Assembly (NCBI GenBank): GCA_024663395.1
Contig: JANFAH010000075.1
Span: forward strand, 124,001 to 188,000
DNA length: 64,000 nt
Direction: 5' to 3'
From: Pisolithus tinctorius
Lineage: Eukaryota > Basidiomycota > Agaricomycetes > Boletales > Pisolithaceae
Positions 9,301 to 18,577 of the stretch are shown here, one piece after another. The translations under genes were made by a program, and so were the position numbers. Below the pieces are notes generated by a model. The model searched no databases, was not told the DNA's origin, and saw nothing but the letters and a program-made list of their open reading frames with translations. Within the stretch, counting starts at the first letter, position 1; each line of letters starts with the position of its first letter.

Positions 9301-11067
9301 TTTTGCCAAAACGACCCCACCTCATGGGTGGACAACCTACCAATGGCTGAGTTCGTGCATAACCATCGCCCACACTCTGTCACATGTCAATCGCCATTCT
9401 ACCTCATGTACGGCTATGAACCAAAACCCCTTCCGTCCTTGATTGCGGAAACCCACCTTCCCACCGCCGAGTCTAGGCTCGATGAACTCAGAAAAGCTAG
9501 AGAGGAAGCCCTAGCGGCCCATGATCTGGCAAGAAAAACGATGAAAGACCGCTCGTCATGACCCTTCACCCCGTTCCAGAAAGGTGATAAGGTTTGGCTA
9601 GAAGCACGCAATTTTAAATGCTCCTATGAAAATAGGAAACTGGCACCAAAATGAGAAGGACCCTTCACCATCTCTGACATCTTATCTCCGATAACGTATC
9701 GCCTCACAATTCCCGCACGCTGGAAAATCCACAACGTCTTCCATGCTTCCCTCCTATCACCCTATCGCGAAAATGACGTTCATGGGCCGAACTTCCCAGC
9801 TCCACCACCTGACCTAGTCAACGAGGAAGAAGAATACGAAGTTGAGGCGATAGTCGGCCATAAAAGGTCTGGCTGTGGACACGCCTTTTTAATCAAGTGG
9901 AAAGGCTATCCTTCTTCCGAAAACTCGTGGCAGAAAGAGTCACACCTTGAACATGTGGACGATACGCTCTCTGCCTATAAGAAACGATTCCCCAAAGACT
10001 TCCCCCTCCAGAAACAACCCACTCAACATTCCACCCGTACTGTCAGAAATATCTCTCTCAAAATGCCTCCTCGTCGTTACACCTATCCTCGTGAACCTTC
10101 TCGCTGCCACACCCCATTCGCTCGTCGCCAACGGCAACCTGCCAGCGATCAAATGATTGCTTCTTACTGACTCTTTGTTGCTGACCCCGCCATCATCAGC
10201 ACTGTTTATCATGAGGTGGATGAAGACTCCCCTCTTGATCTCGTATATCATGCCACTATCCAAGCCCTTCGGCTTGAAGAACTTTCTCGCTATGTCAACC
10301 GACAGAACCCCCTTCTGTCCCCTGCTCGCACCATCCTGAATGAAATCGCTGTCCAACAGGTTCCCCTCTTACTTAAACTTTTTGACGTCTTAGGAGGCGC
10401 AGACCTCATCTACAACGTCTGACAATACCCCACGCTGATCGCTCCCCCTCCTCCTGGGTCCAGAAGACCCTCGACTGCAACCCTCCCTCTGGCCTCCTCC
10501 ATGTCGTCCTCTCCCCCGGCATCATCGCCGTCGTCATCCTCCCACTCGTCCCGCTCTCTTCGTAGGGCCAATAGACCTCGTGCCTGCTGCTTGTCAGGCC
10601 CAAACCCTCAACCCTGCGAGTCTCATAGCTCACCGTCTGAGGTAGACCCTGAGACTGCCTTTGGCGTCTCCCATGCAGAACTCGACTACACGTTAAACAT
10701 CGTCGAAACCCTTGCACAGCTACCACCATCCCCTGTGCTGAACGCCTTGACCGAGTTCAACATGCCTCTTACTCTGTCTGATCCACACTGTCGTCAAGCG
10801 TGTTATGTCTGTCGCCATCTCGGCCATATCCGCGTCAACTGTGGACTATACGAATGTCCCCTTTGCCACGCCACTCGTCCCGGGCATACTCAGGCCCAAT
10901 GCCCTTCTATACGCCCTCGTCGTCCTTTACAGGACAGAATTGCTACCCCCACCTTGGTAGATGATCGTACCCTCGTCAGGAGCGAGGACAACGACTTGTA
11001 CAACAATGACTTTGATTTTGATGACTCCGCCATCAGCAATATGACCGGAGAGCCTTATGGAGAGTAG
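6379..11067 (+). pseudogene. pol: Pol polyprotein with chromodomain and CCHC tail, five TGA stops
   Basis: One frame is readable from 6334 to 11,067, interrupted only by TGA at 8800, 9559, 9652, 10,168 and 10,420. Domains in order: aspartic protease (ALVDSGAEIS, about 6526); reverse transcriptase (FTKMDVRLGYNNVRVKEG; active site YMDDLL about 7668); RNase H (TTDASKYATGG, YDRELLGV, FTDHKNLTYF); integrase zinc finger (NHHDHPSAGHP ... GCAVCQQNK) and DDE core (CDLV, SDRGPQFAS, NGETERVN); then a chromodomain (EEEYEVEAIVGHKRSG, FLIKWKGYPSSENSW, about 9822-9960). The chromodomain would target integration to marked chromatin. A C-terminal extension follows (separate entry). Arg fits at every TGA, e.g. 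the third in a KLAPK-x-EGPF context. Nonfunctional unless the stops are read through. Confidence 0.88.
10171..11067 (+). other. C-terminal extension of Pol with two CCHC knuckles
   Basis: In the same frame as pol, after the TGA at 10,168, the sequence stays coding-like (ADPAIISTVYHEVDEDSPLD, then LQALRLEEL-type helical text to 10,419) and, after the TGA at 10,420, open to TAG at 11,065-11,067. An ATG at 10,501 could start a separate 188-residue protein. It holds a Ser-rich start and two zinc knuckles, CYVCRHLGHIRVNC and CPLCHATRPGHTQAQC, then an acidic tail. Nucleic-acid binding is likely. A position after the chromodomain is unusual for such knuckles, which normally end Gag. It may be either the end of Pol or a third protein. 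Confidence 0.65.
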
Positions 11068-11090
11068 TTGAAGTTGGGGACTTCAACGCT

Positions 11091-11104
11091 TAGAAAGGGG
11101 GTAA
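11091..11104 (+). other. Polypurine tract of chromovirus
   Basis: TAGAAAGGGGGTAA immediately precedes the 3' LTR and is the expected primer for plus-strand synthesis. Confidence 0.75.
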
Positions 11105-11554
11105 TGTTACATTTCACCCCTGACTTTTCCTTCTACTGTACGTTTGCCTTGTTTTTGATCCGTTGGACTCAGTTTCCTTTTTGAGCCATCTTCTCTCTGA
11201 TCCGACGGCTCTCTATTCCCACCACTAGCATTACTGGCTCGTTACATGCTTAGGACATGTGTCGTCGTTGTTCAACCAATGGCGTAGTTACCTCGTTACA
11301 TGCGGACGCCTCATGGTCCGTTTCTGTGTAGTATTTAAACTGCCGGCTCAAGTCCTGGACACCCAGACTTGAGCTGCTCAATCATACACAGCGTTCTCAG
11401 AACTTCGCCCTCAGTGTCCCTTACAAGGACCACTCTTACCGGCGTTGCCCAAAATCCTCAGTCGTTTACTGAGGTTACTGCAGCCATTGCTCAGTAGAAA
11501 CCATAGTCTGCGATTCGAGCTCTCCCTATGCCTTGACTTCGGTCGAGCATAACA
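11105..11554 (+). repeat. 3' LTR, 450 bp
   Basis: Aligns base for base with the 5' LTR apart from 12 CpG-type sites. For instance 11,110-11,111 is CA where the 5' copy has CG, and 11,161-11,162 is CG where the 5' copy has CA. Followed by CCACT. Confidence 0.93.
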
Positions 11555-11745
11555 CCACTCACAGAACACCCCCTTGCTGTGTCTCATCCTACAAAAGGTA
11601 TGTTGTCCCAGTTCCTGGTGTCCCTGTACCACTCACAAAACACACTAGTAGGCTATCAATTCATATCTCCCTCCTGCCACACTGCATCTCCCTTGCTGTG
11701 TCTCATCCAATAAGGTATGTTGTTGGACTTCTACTTCATGGTGTC
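11555..11745 (+). repeat. ~76-bp array, right part
   Basis: Begins with the second CCACT and continues the unit (CACAGAACACCCCCTTGCTG, GGTATGTTGTCCCAG, CCACTCACAAAACAC) for about two diverged copies before fading. Shows that the retrotransposon split one pre-existing array. Confidence 0.75.
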
Positions 11746-12008
11746 CAGATGATACTTACATATCACCCTCTTTGGTCTGCTTATCCAGTGCCCAGTGTTG
11801 TGTAGTTGCATACATTGGCTTGTCTTTTCCATAAATATGTAGATATCTATCCCTGCTGCATGATATATGTACTAAACTAAATGCATTTATTGTTATCTTA
11901 CTGCTTGTCCCCTACACCTTCTGTGTCTTGTAAAGATAATAAGGTATGCTACTGTTCCCTTCTGTGTCATGTTGCTGCCACTCACTAATGTTGGCATAAT
12001 ACACTCAG
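11746..12008 (+). promoter_or_regulatory. Upstream region and probable leader intron of the H3-mimic gene
   Basis: An AT-richer stretch that should contain the promoter. The last part looks like a 5' leader intron: GTATGC at about 11,943, a CTAAT branch-like motif near 11,987, and CACTCAG at 12,002-12,008 directly before the ATG. GGTATG...CCACTCAC in this interval resembles the ~76-bp array unit, so the array may descend from this leader or the reverse. Transcription start is not visible. Confidence 0.4.
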
Positions 12009-13596
12009 ATGGTGAAGACCAAGCAGACAGCTAAGAAGACCACTGGGGGTAGAGCTCCCAGGGTATCTCTTGCTGGTCTGAAAGCTAGGGAAAAACATGC
12101 TACCAAGTCAAGCAAGGCCCATGCTAGGAAGGCCCCTGTTGCCAAGAAGAGAAGGATGAGGAACTTGGCAAGTCTCTTTTTATATTCCATCCATCTTTCT
12201 AACATTCTATGCAGTTCTGTGTGATGTGCAGGGATGGAGGGACATTGTGGCCTTGTGATCAGGCAGGATGCAGAAGGGTAGTGTGTAACAAGTGTGTTGT
12301 AGTACCTGAGGATTGCCTTGCAGAGGTCACCCAGCTTCCTGTGACCTTCAGGTGTGTTAACCTCCCTTTTATGAATTAATTCCATTGACTCAAACTCTGG
12401 ATGAACTTCAGGTGTGTTGCCTGTCATTGGAAAATCACAAGATTTGAAAGTCCTCAGCCCTATTTTGTAAGTGCATATTGCCACCCCAATCACTTCTAAC
12501 TCCAAGTACAGGGCTTCTACTTGTCAGGCAAGCCAGTCCTGAAACACCCTCTTGTGGTCATTGGGGGGTTTGAGCATGCCACCACCTCTGAAGTGGCTGG
12601 TAACTCTACTGCCATTATCCACCTCCACCTTGAGTCTCTAGAGCTTGGCCATGCCCCTGTGCATATCCTTCACACCATGTTGCAGGGATATTTCAGACAA
12701 GACACCTACCACTTCTCACAACTGTCCTTCAACTTTGCCACTGAGGAGTCCAGAGCTGCCTATGACACTGCAGCATCAAAGCTAGCTTCAAGTCTGACTA
12801 CCTTTGCTAAGGTAGTCATTTTCCTTACTACCCATACTGATGAAGACAGGGGGGATCTGTTCTCTGGAATGGAGAATAAGGTTCCAATAGCCACAGAGGT
12901 CTTTGAGGTAAGTCACCATTGTTTGACTGTCACTCCCATCTGACCAGTTGCAGTTTCTGCAAGGCCTTCTGTTACCCCTCTCCAACATTGTCAAGGGTGG
13001 AGACCTCATCTTCTTTGTATGTGGTTCTACTGTAAGGAAGGAGCAGAGCTTCCAAGGACTGAAGGCAGCTGTGCAACAGTAGGTTTTCTTTCAATGTTGG
13101 TGGTTATGGCTGACACCATATCAGTTTCAAGCCAAGGTCCATGTTGCTTTTTGATGCTGAGAGACTTCAACTAGTCACCACCATTCCCTTCCTCATGAGT
13201 GTCCTTGACTCCACCCTTGTTCAAGGCTTCCATGTCCAAAGTGCAGTCAGGTATGCCCTGAATGACTGTGGTATGTTGGGTAGGCACTCCAACATCATCC
13301 TGATGTTGTGGCAGGAGAAGGTAGTGGTGGAGAAATTTGTCTGGACTGACAAGTTCATCAGGCCTTGGGGACAACAATTGCCTGCCCAGTGCCCTCAGTG
13401 TTATAGCATTCAGAAGTGGGAAGCTGGTTGTTCAGGGCAGACTTATTCCTATGAGTGCAAGAATCCTGGCTGTGGGAAGGACACACAAGGCACATCTCAG
13501 CCTCCCCAAACCTATACTATCTGCATGTCCAAAGGGGCTACCAAACTGACACAGGGAAAGGGGCAAACATCATCCTGGCTGTTGGAATCTTTGTAA
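12009..13596 (+). CDS. H3-tail-mimic / PHD-like finger / His-Cys (caspase-like?) protein, 447 aa
   Basis: Six exons: 12009-12167, 12215-12351, 12412-12466, 12512-12907, 12954-13078, 13125-13596 (1344 nt, all phases fit). After Met, residues 2-22 copy the histone H3 tail: TKQTAKKTTGGRAPR then xSLA, with 14 of 21 H3 positions identical. K4, K9, T3, T6 and T11 are kept; R2 and R8 are K, S10 is T, K14 is R. Residues 54-103 form a Cys8 PHD-like finger: C-x2-C-x8-C-x4-C-x4-C-x2-C-x19-C-x2-C. Two hydrophobic strands end in FLTTHTDEDRGD (H225) and LIFFVCGST (C272), a spacing compatible with a clan-CD (caspase/CHAT-like) His-Cys pair; this is speculative. The C-terminus has CPQC...C...C, probably a zinc ribbon. 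I recall similar architectures in other Agaricomycetes but cannot verify. Likely nuclear; role unknown. Intron 1 is GC..AG (GCAAGT). Confidence 0.72.
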
Positions 13597-13895
13597 AATA
13601 CCCTACCTTGATACATATGATATGCATGTACTACAATCAAAAATAGCTGCTTTGTGTTTTCAAATTTCATATGACATTGAATGTTCAGAAAAAAAAGTAA
13701 TTTCCTGCAGGACAATTCCTCCTTAAGTACTGATACACAACTGAGTAAATTTGCCCAATGTTAATTCCAATACAATGGCCAGATTGGTAGAGTTAACTTC
13801 AATACCACAGGATAAGGATAGGATATAGGATTTTTCCACAACCATGTGGGTTCAGCCAGCTAACTACCAAGGAAGTAGTGTACTGAGTAATAAGA
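13597..13895. other. Intergenic, 3' side of the H3-mimic gene
   Basis: AT-rich sequence with the probable 3' end of the preceding gene. No gene or repeat is recognised. Confidence 0.5.
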
Positions 13896-15083
13896 TTGGC
13901 CAGCCCCACTAACCCACTAGCAAGATATTGGTCTTTCTTGCAAAGTGTCTGCCCAACCACAACTCCAGGTCATGGTTCATTCCCCCCAGCCACATCAGCT
14001 GACCCCACTGCCAGGACATCATCCCTTCCCCCAGCCATGTCAGCTGGCCCCACTTCCAGGTCACTAATCTATCCCATAGCTGGTTTGGCCAACCCCACTT
14101 CCAGGTCACTAACCTATCCCATAGCTGTGTCAGCTGACACCACTTCCAGGTCACTAATTCATCCCATAGCTGTGTTGGCCAACCCCACTTCCAGGTCACT
14201 AATCTATCCCATAGCTGTGTTGGCTGACCCCACTTCCAGGTCACTAATTCATCCCATAGCTGTGTTGGCCAACCCCACTTCCAGGTCACTAATCTATCCC
14301 ATAGCTGTGTTGGCTGACCCCACTTCTAGGTCACTAATTCATCTCATAGCTGGGTCAGCCAACCCCACTTCTAGGACACTAATCTATCCCATAGCTGTGT
14401 CAGCTGACCCCACTTCCAGGACACTAACCTATCCCATAGCTGCATCGGCTGACCCCACTTCTAGGACACGAATCTATCTCATAGCTGTGTCGGCCAACCC
14501 CACTTCTAGGACACTAATCTATCTCATAGCTGCATCGGCCAACCCCACTTCTAGGACACTAATTCATCCCATAGCTGTGTCAGCTGACCCCACTTCCAGG
14601 ACACTAACCTATCCCATAGCTGCATCGGCCGACCCCACTTCTAGGACACTAATCTATCTCATAGCTGTGTCAGCTGGCCTCACTTCTAGGACACTAATCT
14701 ATCTCATAGCTGTGTTGGCCGACCCCACTTCTAGGGCACTAATTCATCCCATAGCTGTGTCGGCCAACCCCACTTCCAGGACACTAACCTATCCCATAGC
14801 TGCATCGGCCGACCCCACTTCTAGGACACTAATTCATCCCATAGCTGTGTCGGCCGACCCCACTTCCAGGACACTAATTCATCCCATAGCTGCATCAGCC
14901 GACCTCACTTCCAGGTCATCAATCCATCCTATAGTCATGTCAGCTGACCCCACTTCCAGGGAAGTTGATCCATCATCCTGTGACATAGGCCAACCCCACC
15001 TTCACAGTCTGGCCTACCCAACCCTAGGGACCACCGGCCGATGTTGGTTAGTCCCAGTTTCAGGACAAAATGTACATGTCGGA
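13896..15083 (+). repeat. 45-bp minisatellite, about 20 units
   Basis: Units of 45 bp (CCCCACTTCCAGGTCACTAA then TCCCATAGCTGTGTTGGCC and variants) run from about 14,040 to 14,970 with degenerate edges. Because 45 is a multiple of three and stops are absent, both strands show long open frames (on the plus strand a 15-residue unit PTSRSLIYPIAVLAD). The plus-strand frame has no ATG start and no flanking gene structure, so I treat it as noncoding. Units 4-7 alternate between two variants (CTAATCTATC and CTAATTCATC), showing expansion as 90-bp dimers. Confidence 0.8.
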
Positions 15084-15239
15084 TGACCCACTTTTAGGAC
15101 TACAAGTGACTGAATCATGTGATACATGAGGCACTGACATCAAGTTTCTGATCGGTTTCCATGCAGCAGTCACTCTGGGGCCCAAAGTTACAAAAGACCG
15201 CCTTACTCAAGGTATGACTATGGGATCGGTTGATGAGGC

Positions 15240-15840
15240 ATGCCACTGATCTTAGTGGCGTGTATGCACATGCGCAAACTTGGGCATGGTCACTCTGTGA
15301 TCTTTTTTGGTCCCCTGAAGGTAGATCGAAGTATTCACGATGCAGCTAGAAAAAGTGATGGAGACATGATACATTCATCAGACATCTTGTTGTGGGCCAT
15401 GGGCAAGACGTGCACAGAGATCCAGAACAGTGCTCCCTACTGGGCTCAGCAGAGTGAAGAGACCATGCTTTGTGGTACCATGCATGGTCGAAGTTCTGTA
15501 GTGATGAGATAACTTCCAAAGAGCTCGCCGCTACCTGGTGTCAACCAGATGCAAAAACCCTGGAAGAGATATATGCACCATCCAGTTCTATGCCACAACT
15601 GACACTGTCTATCCCAGCAATCGAACAGCGCTGCAAAGAGCTTGGCGTTTCCTCCTCGAGCAACTTGAATATGAACAAGGAACAGGAACAAGAAATTGCA
15701 TATGAAATAGAACGCGAAACACAAGTGGAATGACCCCTGCCAGCTACCCCAGCCATGCATCGGGTTTCTGCAGATGTCCATAGTTTCGTGTGCAGTGGCA
15801 TGATTACTCCTAATTCAACTGCCTTCATTCTGAGGTTTAG
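15240..15840 (+). pseudogene. Fragment of a large DUF3638-like fungal protein gene
   Basis: Two frames together resemble part of the very large (about 3000-residue) DUF3638/DUF3645-type proteins of fungi. The first frame has GHGHSVIFFGP, VDRSIHDAARKSDGD and DILLWAMGKTCTEIQNSA (to about 15,450). After a frameshift near 15,450-15,470 the second has KELAATWCQPDAKTLEEIYA and MNKEQEQEIAYEIERETQVE. It then stops at TGA 15,731-15,733, beyond which the same frame goes on (PATPAMHRVSADVHSFV). Arg (CGA) would fit at that TGA. The rest of the gene is absent. The match is by memory of the family, so moderate confidence. Confidence 0.45.
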
Positions 15841-17039
15841 GGTTCCAATGGTCCGATTGTGGTGGTTCCATTTATCTATGAGTACTCTACCACCTTCCTG
15901 GGGCTTGTGTTGGTCACCCTAGCTGTTGTCCTGAGGTTGTGACCTGCTTGTTCACTTTCCCAGAGTTACCCCCATCATCTTGTGCCGTATCTCGCTCGTT
16001 TCTCCGACTTGTCTCTCACCTTTTTTCAGGCTTGTACTATTCGATGAAGGCTCCCTGTCGATGCCTGGATCGTTCTGATTGGTGCAGTAGCTATGGAGAT
16101 ATTCGCATTTTGGTGGCAAGGCCCACCCTTGAAGTCCTCTTGTTGTGCCTCATGCATCTCTGTGCCGCTTCTCTCGCTCTTTGAGCCACAAATTCACCTC
16201 ACCAACTTATTTCTGGGGTGCCCTTGTTCATCCAACTCCACGCGCTTGTTGCCAAGATATCCCCATTTTTGTGTTTGAAGGGTTTTGAAGACTCAGGATC
16301 GGGTGATCCGATTTGCGTGTTTCCTCTTTCTCCCTGATTTCCTGGGAGTCCTCTATCACATTCCAGAGTTTCATGTTGGTCGCCCCAGCCATTGCTGTTC
16401 GAGGGTCTCCTCACTCCCTCCTCCAGGATGTTATCTCACATGTCCCATGTGTTTTGCAGTCATTCCTCTCACTTTCTTGGGATCGTGTGCTACTCATTGA
16501 AGGCTTTCAGATGGTGCATTATACATCACACTGGCTGCCACCATTGCAGAGATATGCCCCATCTTCAGTGTACTACAAAACTACAAAACTACAAACTTAC
16601 TGCATGATGGAGTTATGCACTACATACTTGTGTACTACAAAGCTACAAAACTACAAACTTACCGGTGATGAACTTCTGCATTCATGCAGTGTCTGGTGTC
16701 CCCCTTCTGTTTTAAGTACTGCCGTCCGAAATTCTTGATGCACTTCAGCATTCTGCCGGGGGAACTTGCCTGTTCGGGAGCACAATTGTCCGGCTTTCCA
16801 TAAGGAAGTTATGTCATCTACCACCCTGTGTAATCCTCCCCGCCAGACAATAGCCTACGAACATTTGCCTCTCTGGCCCAGACACTCATCAACTAAAATA
16901 GACATTCGACAACAGCCCCCTTAGAAATACAATATCTATGTACACTTGTAAAAATTGAGATATTTGAACATAAGATGCTTCCTCCTGTGGCATTCAGGGG
17001 CGCCCGGAGGGCTGTGTATTAAATACACAGTAGTACACC
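15841..17039. other. No gene recognised
   Basis: Short open frames only. A small local duplication is visible at 16,574-16,660, where TACTACAAA(A/G)CTACAAAACT and ACAAACTTAC occur twice. C/T-rich text around 15,950-16,450 is loosely repetitive (CATTGAAGGCTTTC resembles CGATGAAGGCTCCC). Confidence 0.4.
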
Positions 17040-18577
17040 ATCTGGGCCGACTAATACTAATGCTTTCAGTTGCTGACCCTGTGTATCACAACACCCATGA
17101 CCACTCCCGGAGACCTACGAGACGCGTCGTGCTCAGCAACCAACCGCGATACGACTTGAAACCAGGTACGCTTCTTTCTGTCTCGCGTGTCACCAATAGG
17201 TCGATTGAGTGCGACTCCTCTCAGGTCGCTGCGTTACTCCATTCTGTCGGTCTTGATCTCTCTGAAGGTGTCACTTCGGGGTATCTGGAGGGGTTTGATT
17301 GAACATTTGCATCCGACAGCGTTCGTGGAACAGGGTGGTTATACGTGTGTTTTTGTATATTACACTTACCTGACAGAACATGTTCACCGGCATGATTCGC
17401 AACTAAGAGACGAAGGACCAGAGCATGCATCTTCATCGCATCTAGGCATTACTAAAGCGACGGAATCGAACACGACCCGACTTGCTTACACCGCCTCCAA
17501 ACGACGACGCGGATCACTGTTATCCCCTCTGTACAGTAGTGGTGGCCCGCTTCAGTGCCCGATATAAATCTCCTCGCCTCCGGCACTGTTAGGCCATTAC
17601 ATGTGTGGCACCCATATCGAATGCCAGTAGAATAAATGCTGACACGATGTCCACATAGGATGTTATGTTCGCCTTGACGACCTACTTTGGGTGATGGGAC
17701 TGTGAAAGCGCTCCACTAGAGCTCGATGCTCTGTTCCTTCGGCAGCAGCTCATTCACTCCCTGAATGACGGACAGTAGCGCAACGCAATCTGTTGGAGAT
17801 GCACTGTCATGCTCCTCGACCTGTAACGACACCAGTGATTGGCAGAACAGATCATTGCATTTGAAGTCAAGGAGCTACATACATAGTGGTTGCACGTTGC
17901 CCAATGCAAAACGCATCAGTCTGGAAGGCGACCACAAGCGCCAGATACACGAATGATCGTGCTACGGTGAGGGTACTTGCAATTACCCCTCGAATTCTCT
18001 TTCATGCGTTCTAGTACAAAAGGTGACATCGCGTAGATTGATCTATCATTACAACGTCGGGAAAGGAAATTTGTTACAGTACCAAGTCAGCGCGTATTGG
18101 CTGCCTCACCCCCGTTACTATCACGATCGTCATCACTCATCAACGAACTGAATTTATCCGGGCAAAATCAAGGACAAGCTTACCAATACCCATGTTTGCT
18201 AAACCACTGATGTGGAGAGGGGTTGAGTGCTTGTGCTCGCAGTGGAACCTTGGTTGTCCATAGCCGTGGTAACCCTGGTCGCGCCTGACCACTTGGCTTG
18301 CTCTGCAGCCCGAGCTACAAGCCACAAGTGATGTTTCGATGTGCTTGTTCCTGCATCAAGCATGATTCTAGAGCAATATAAATTCACGAATTGAAAATGG
18401 TGTGATATGCTATTGATGTTGCCTACCGCCTCAAGTGTGCTTGATCATCTCCTGGGCCTGTTGAACGCCCAGTGAAGGCAATTTCCCCTAAGCCCTGTCG
18501 ACGGCGGTCACGATGATGTTCGAGTATGTGATGAGACCGACCTTCATGTTACTTTCTCTCCGAATGTAACCAACAAT

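Larger units (their letters stand above)
4716..11554 (+). mobile_element. Ty3/gypsy chromovirus (Tf1/sushi-like), 6.8 kb, decayed pol
   Basis: Complete LTR retrotransposon: 450-bp LTRs beginning TGTTAC and ending TAACA, a 5-bp target duplication, gag, pol in the order protease-RT-RNase H-integrase-chromodomain, and a polypurine tract before the 3' LTR. The integrase and chromodomain order is that of the chromoviruses. The primer site is complementary to the predicted transcript 5' end, as in Tf1. Inserted into the ~76-bp array. The LTRs differ at 12 sites (14 bases), all at CpG positions, and pol carries five TGA stops, so the copy is old and not autonomous as it stands, although gag is intact. 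Confidence 0.92.

Noticed and set aside
12009..12224. A stand-alone short histone-like peptide gene
   Set aside because: The tail exon joins in phase, through a good branch site and acceptor, to the zinc-finger exons, so a longer protein is the better model.
1..15000. A KDZ transposase accompanying the TET/JBP gene
   Set aside because: Looked for on both strands; no transposase motifs found. The H3-mimic gene is not a transposase.
13896..15083. A 396-residue repetitive protein
   Set aside because: No ATG, unit length a multiple of three, and the opposite strand is equally open; explained by the minisatellite.
13896..15083. CRISPR-like array
   Set aside because: Units are contiguous with no unique spacers, in a eukaryotic context with spliceosomal introns.
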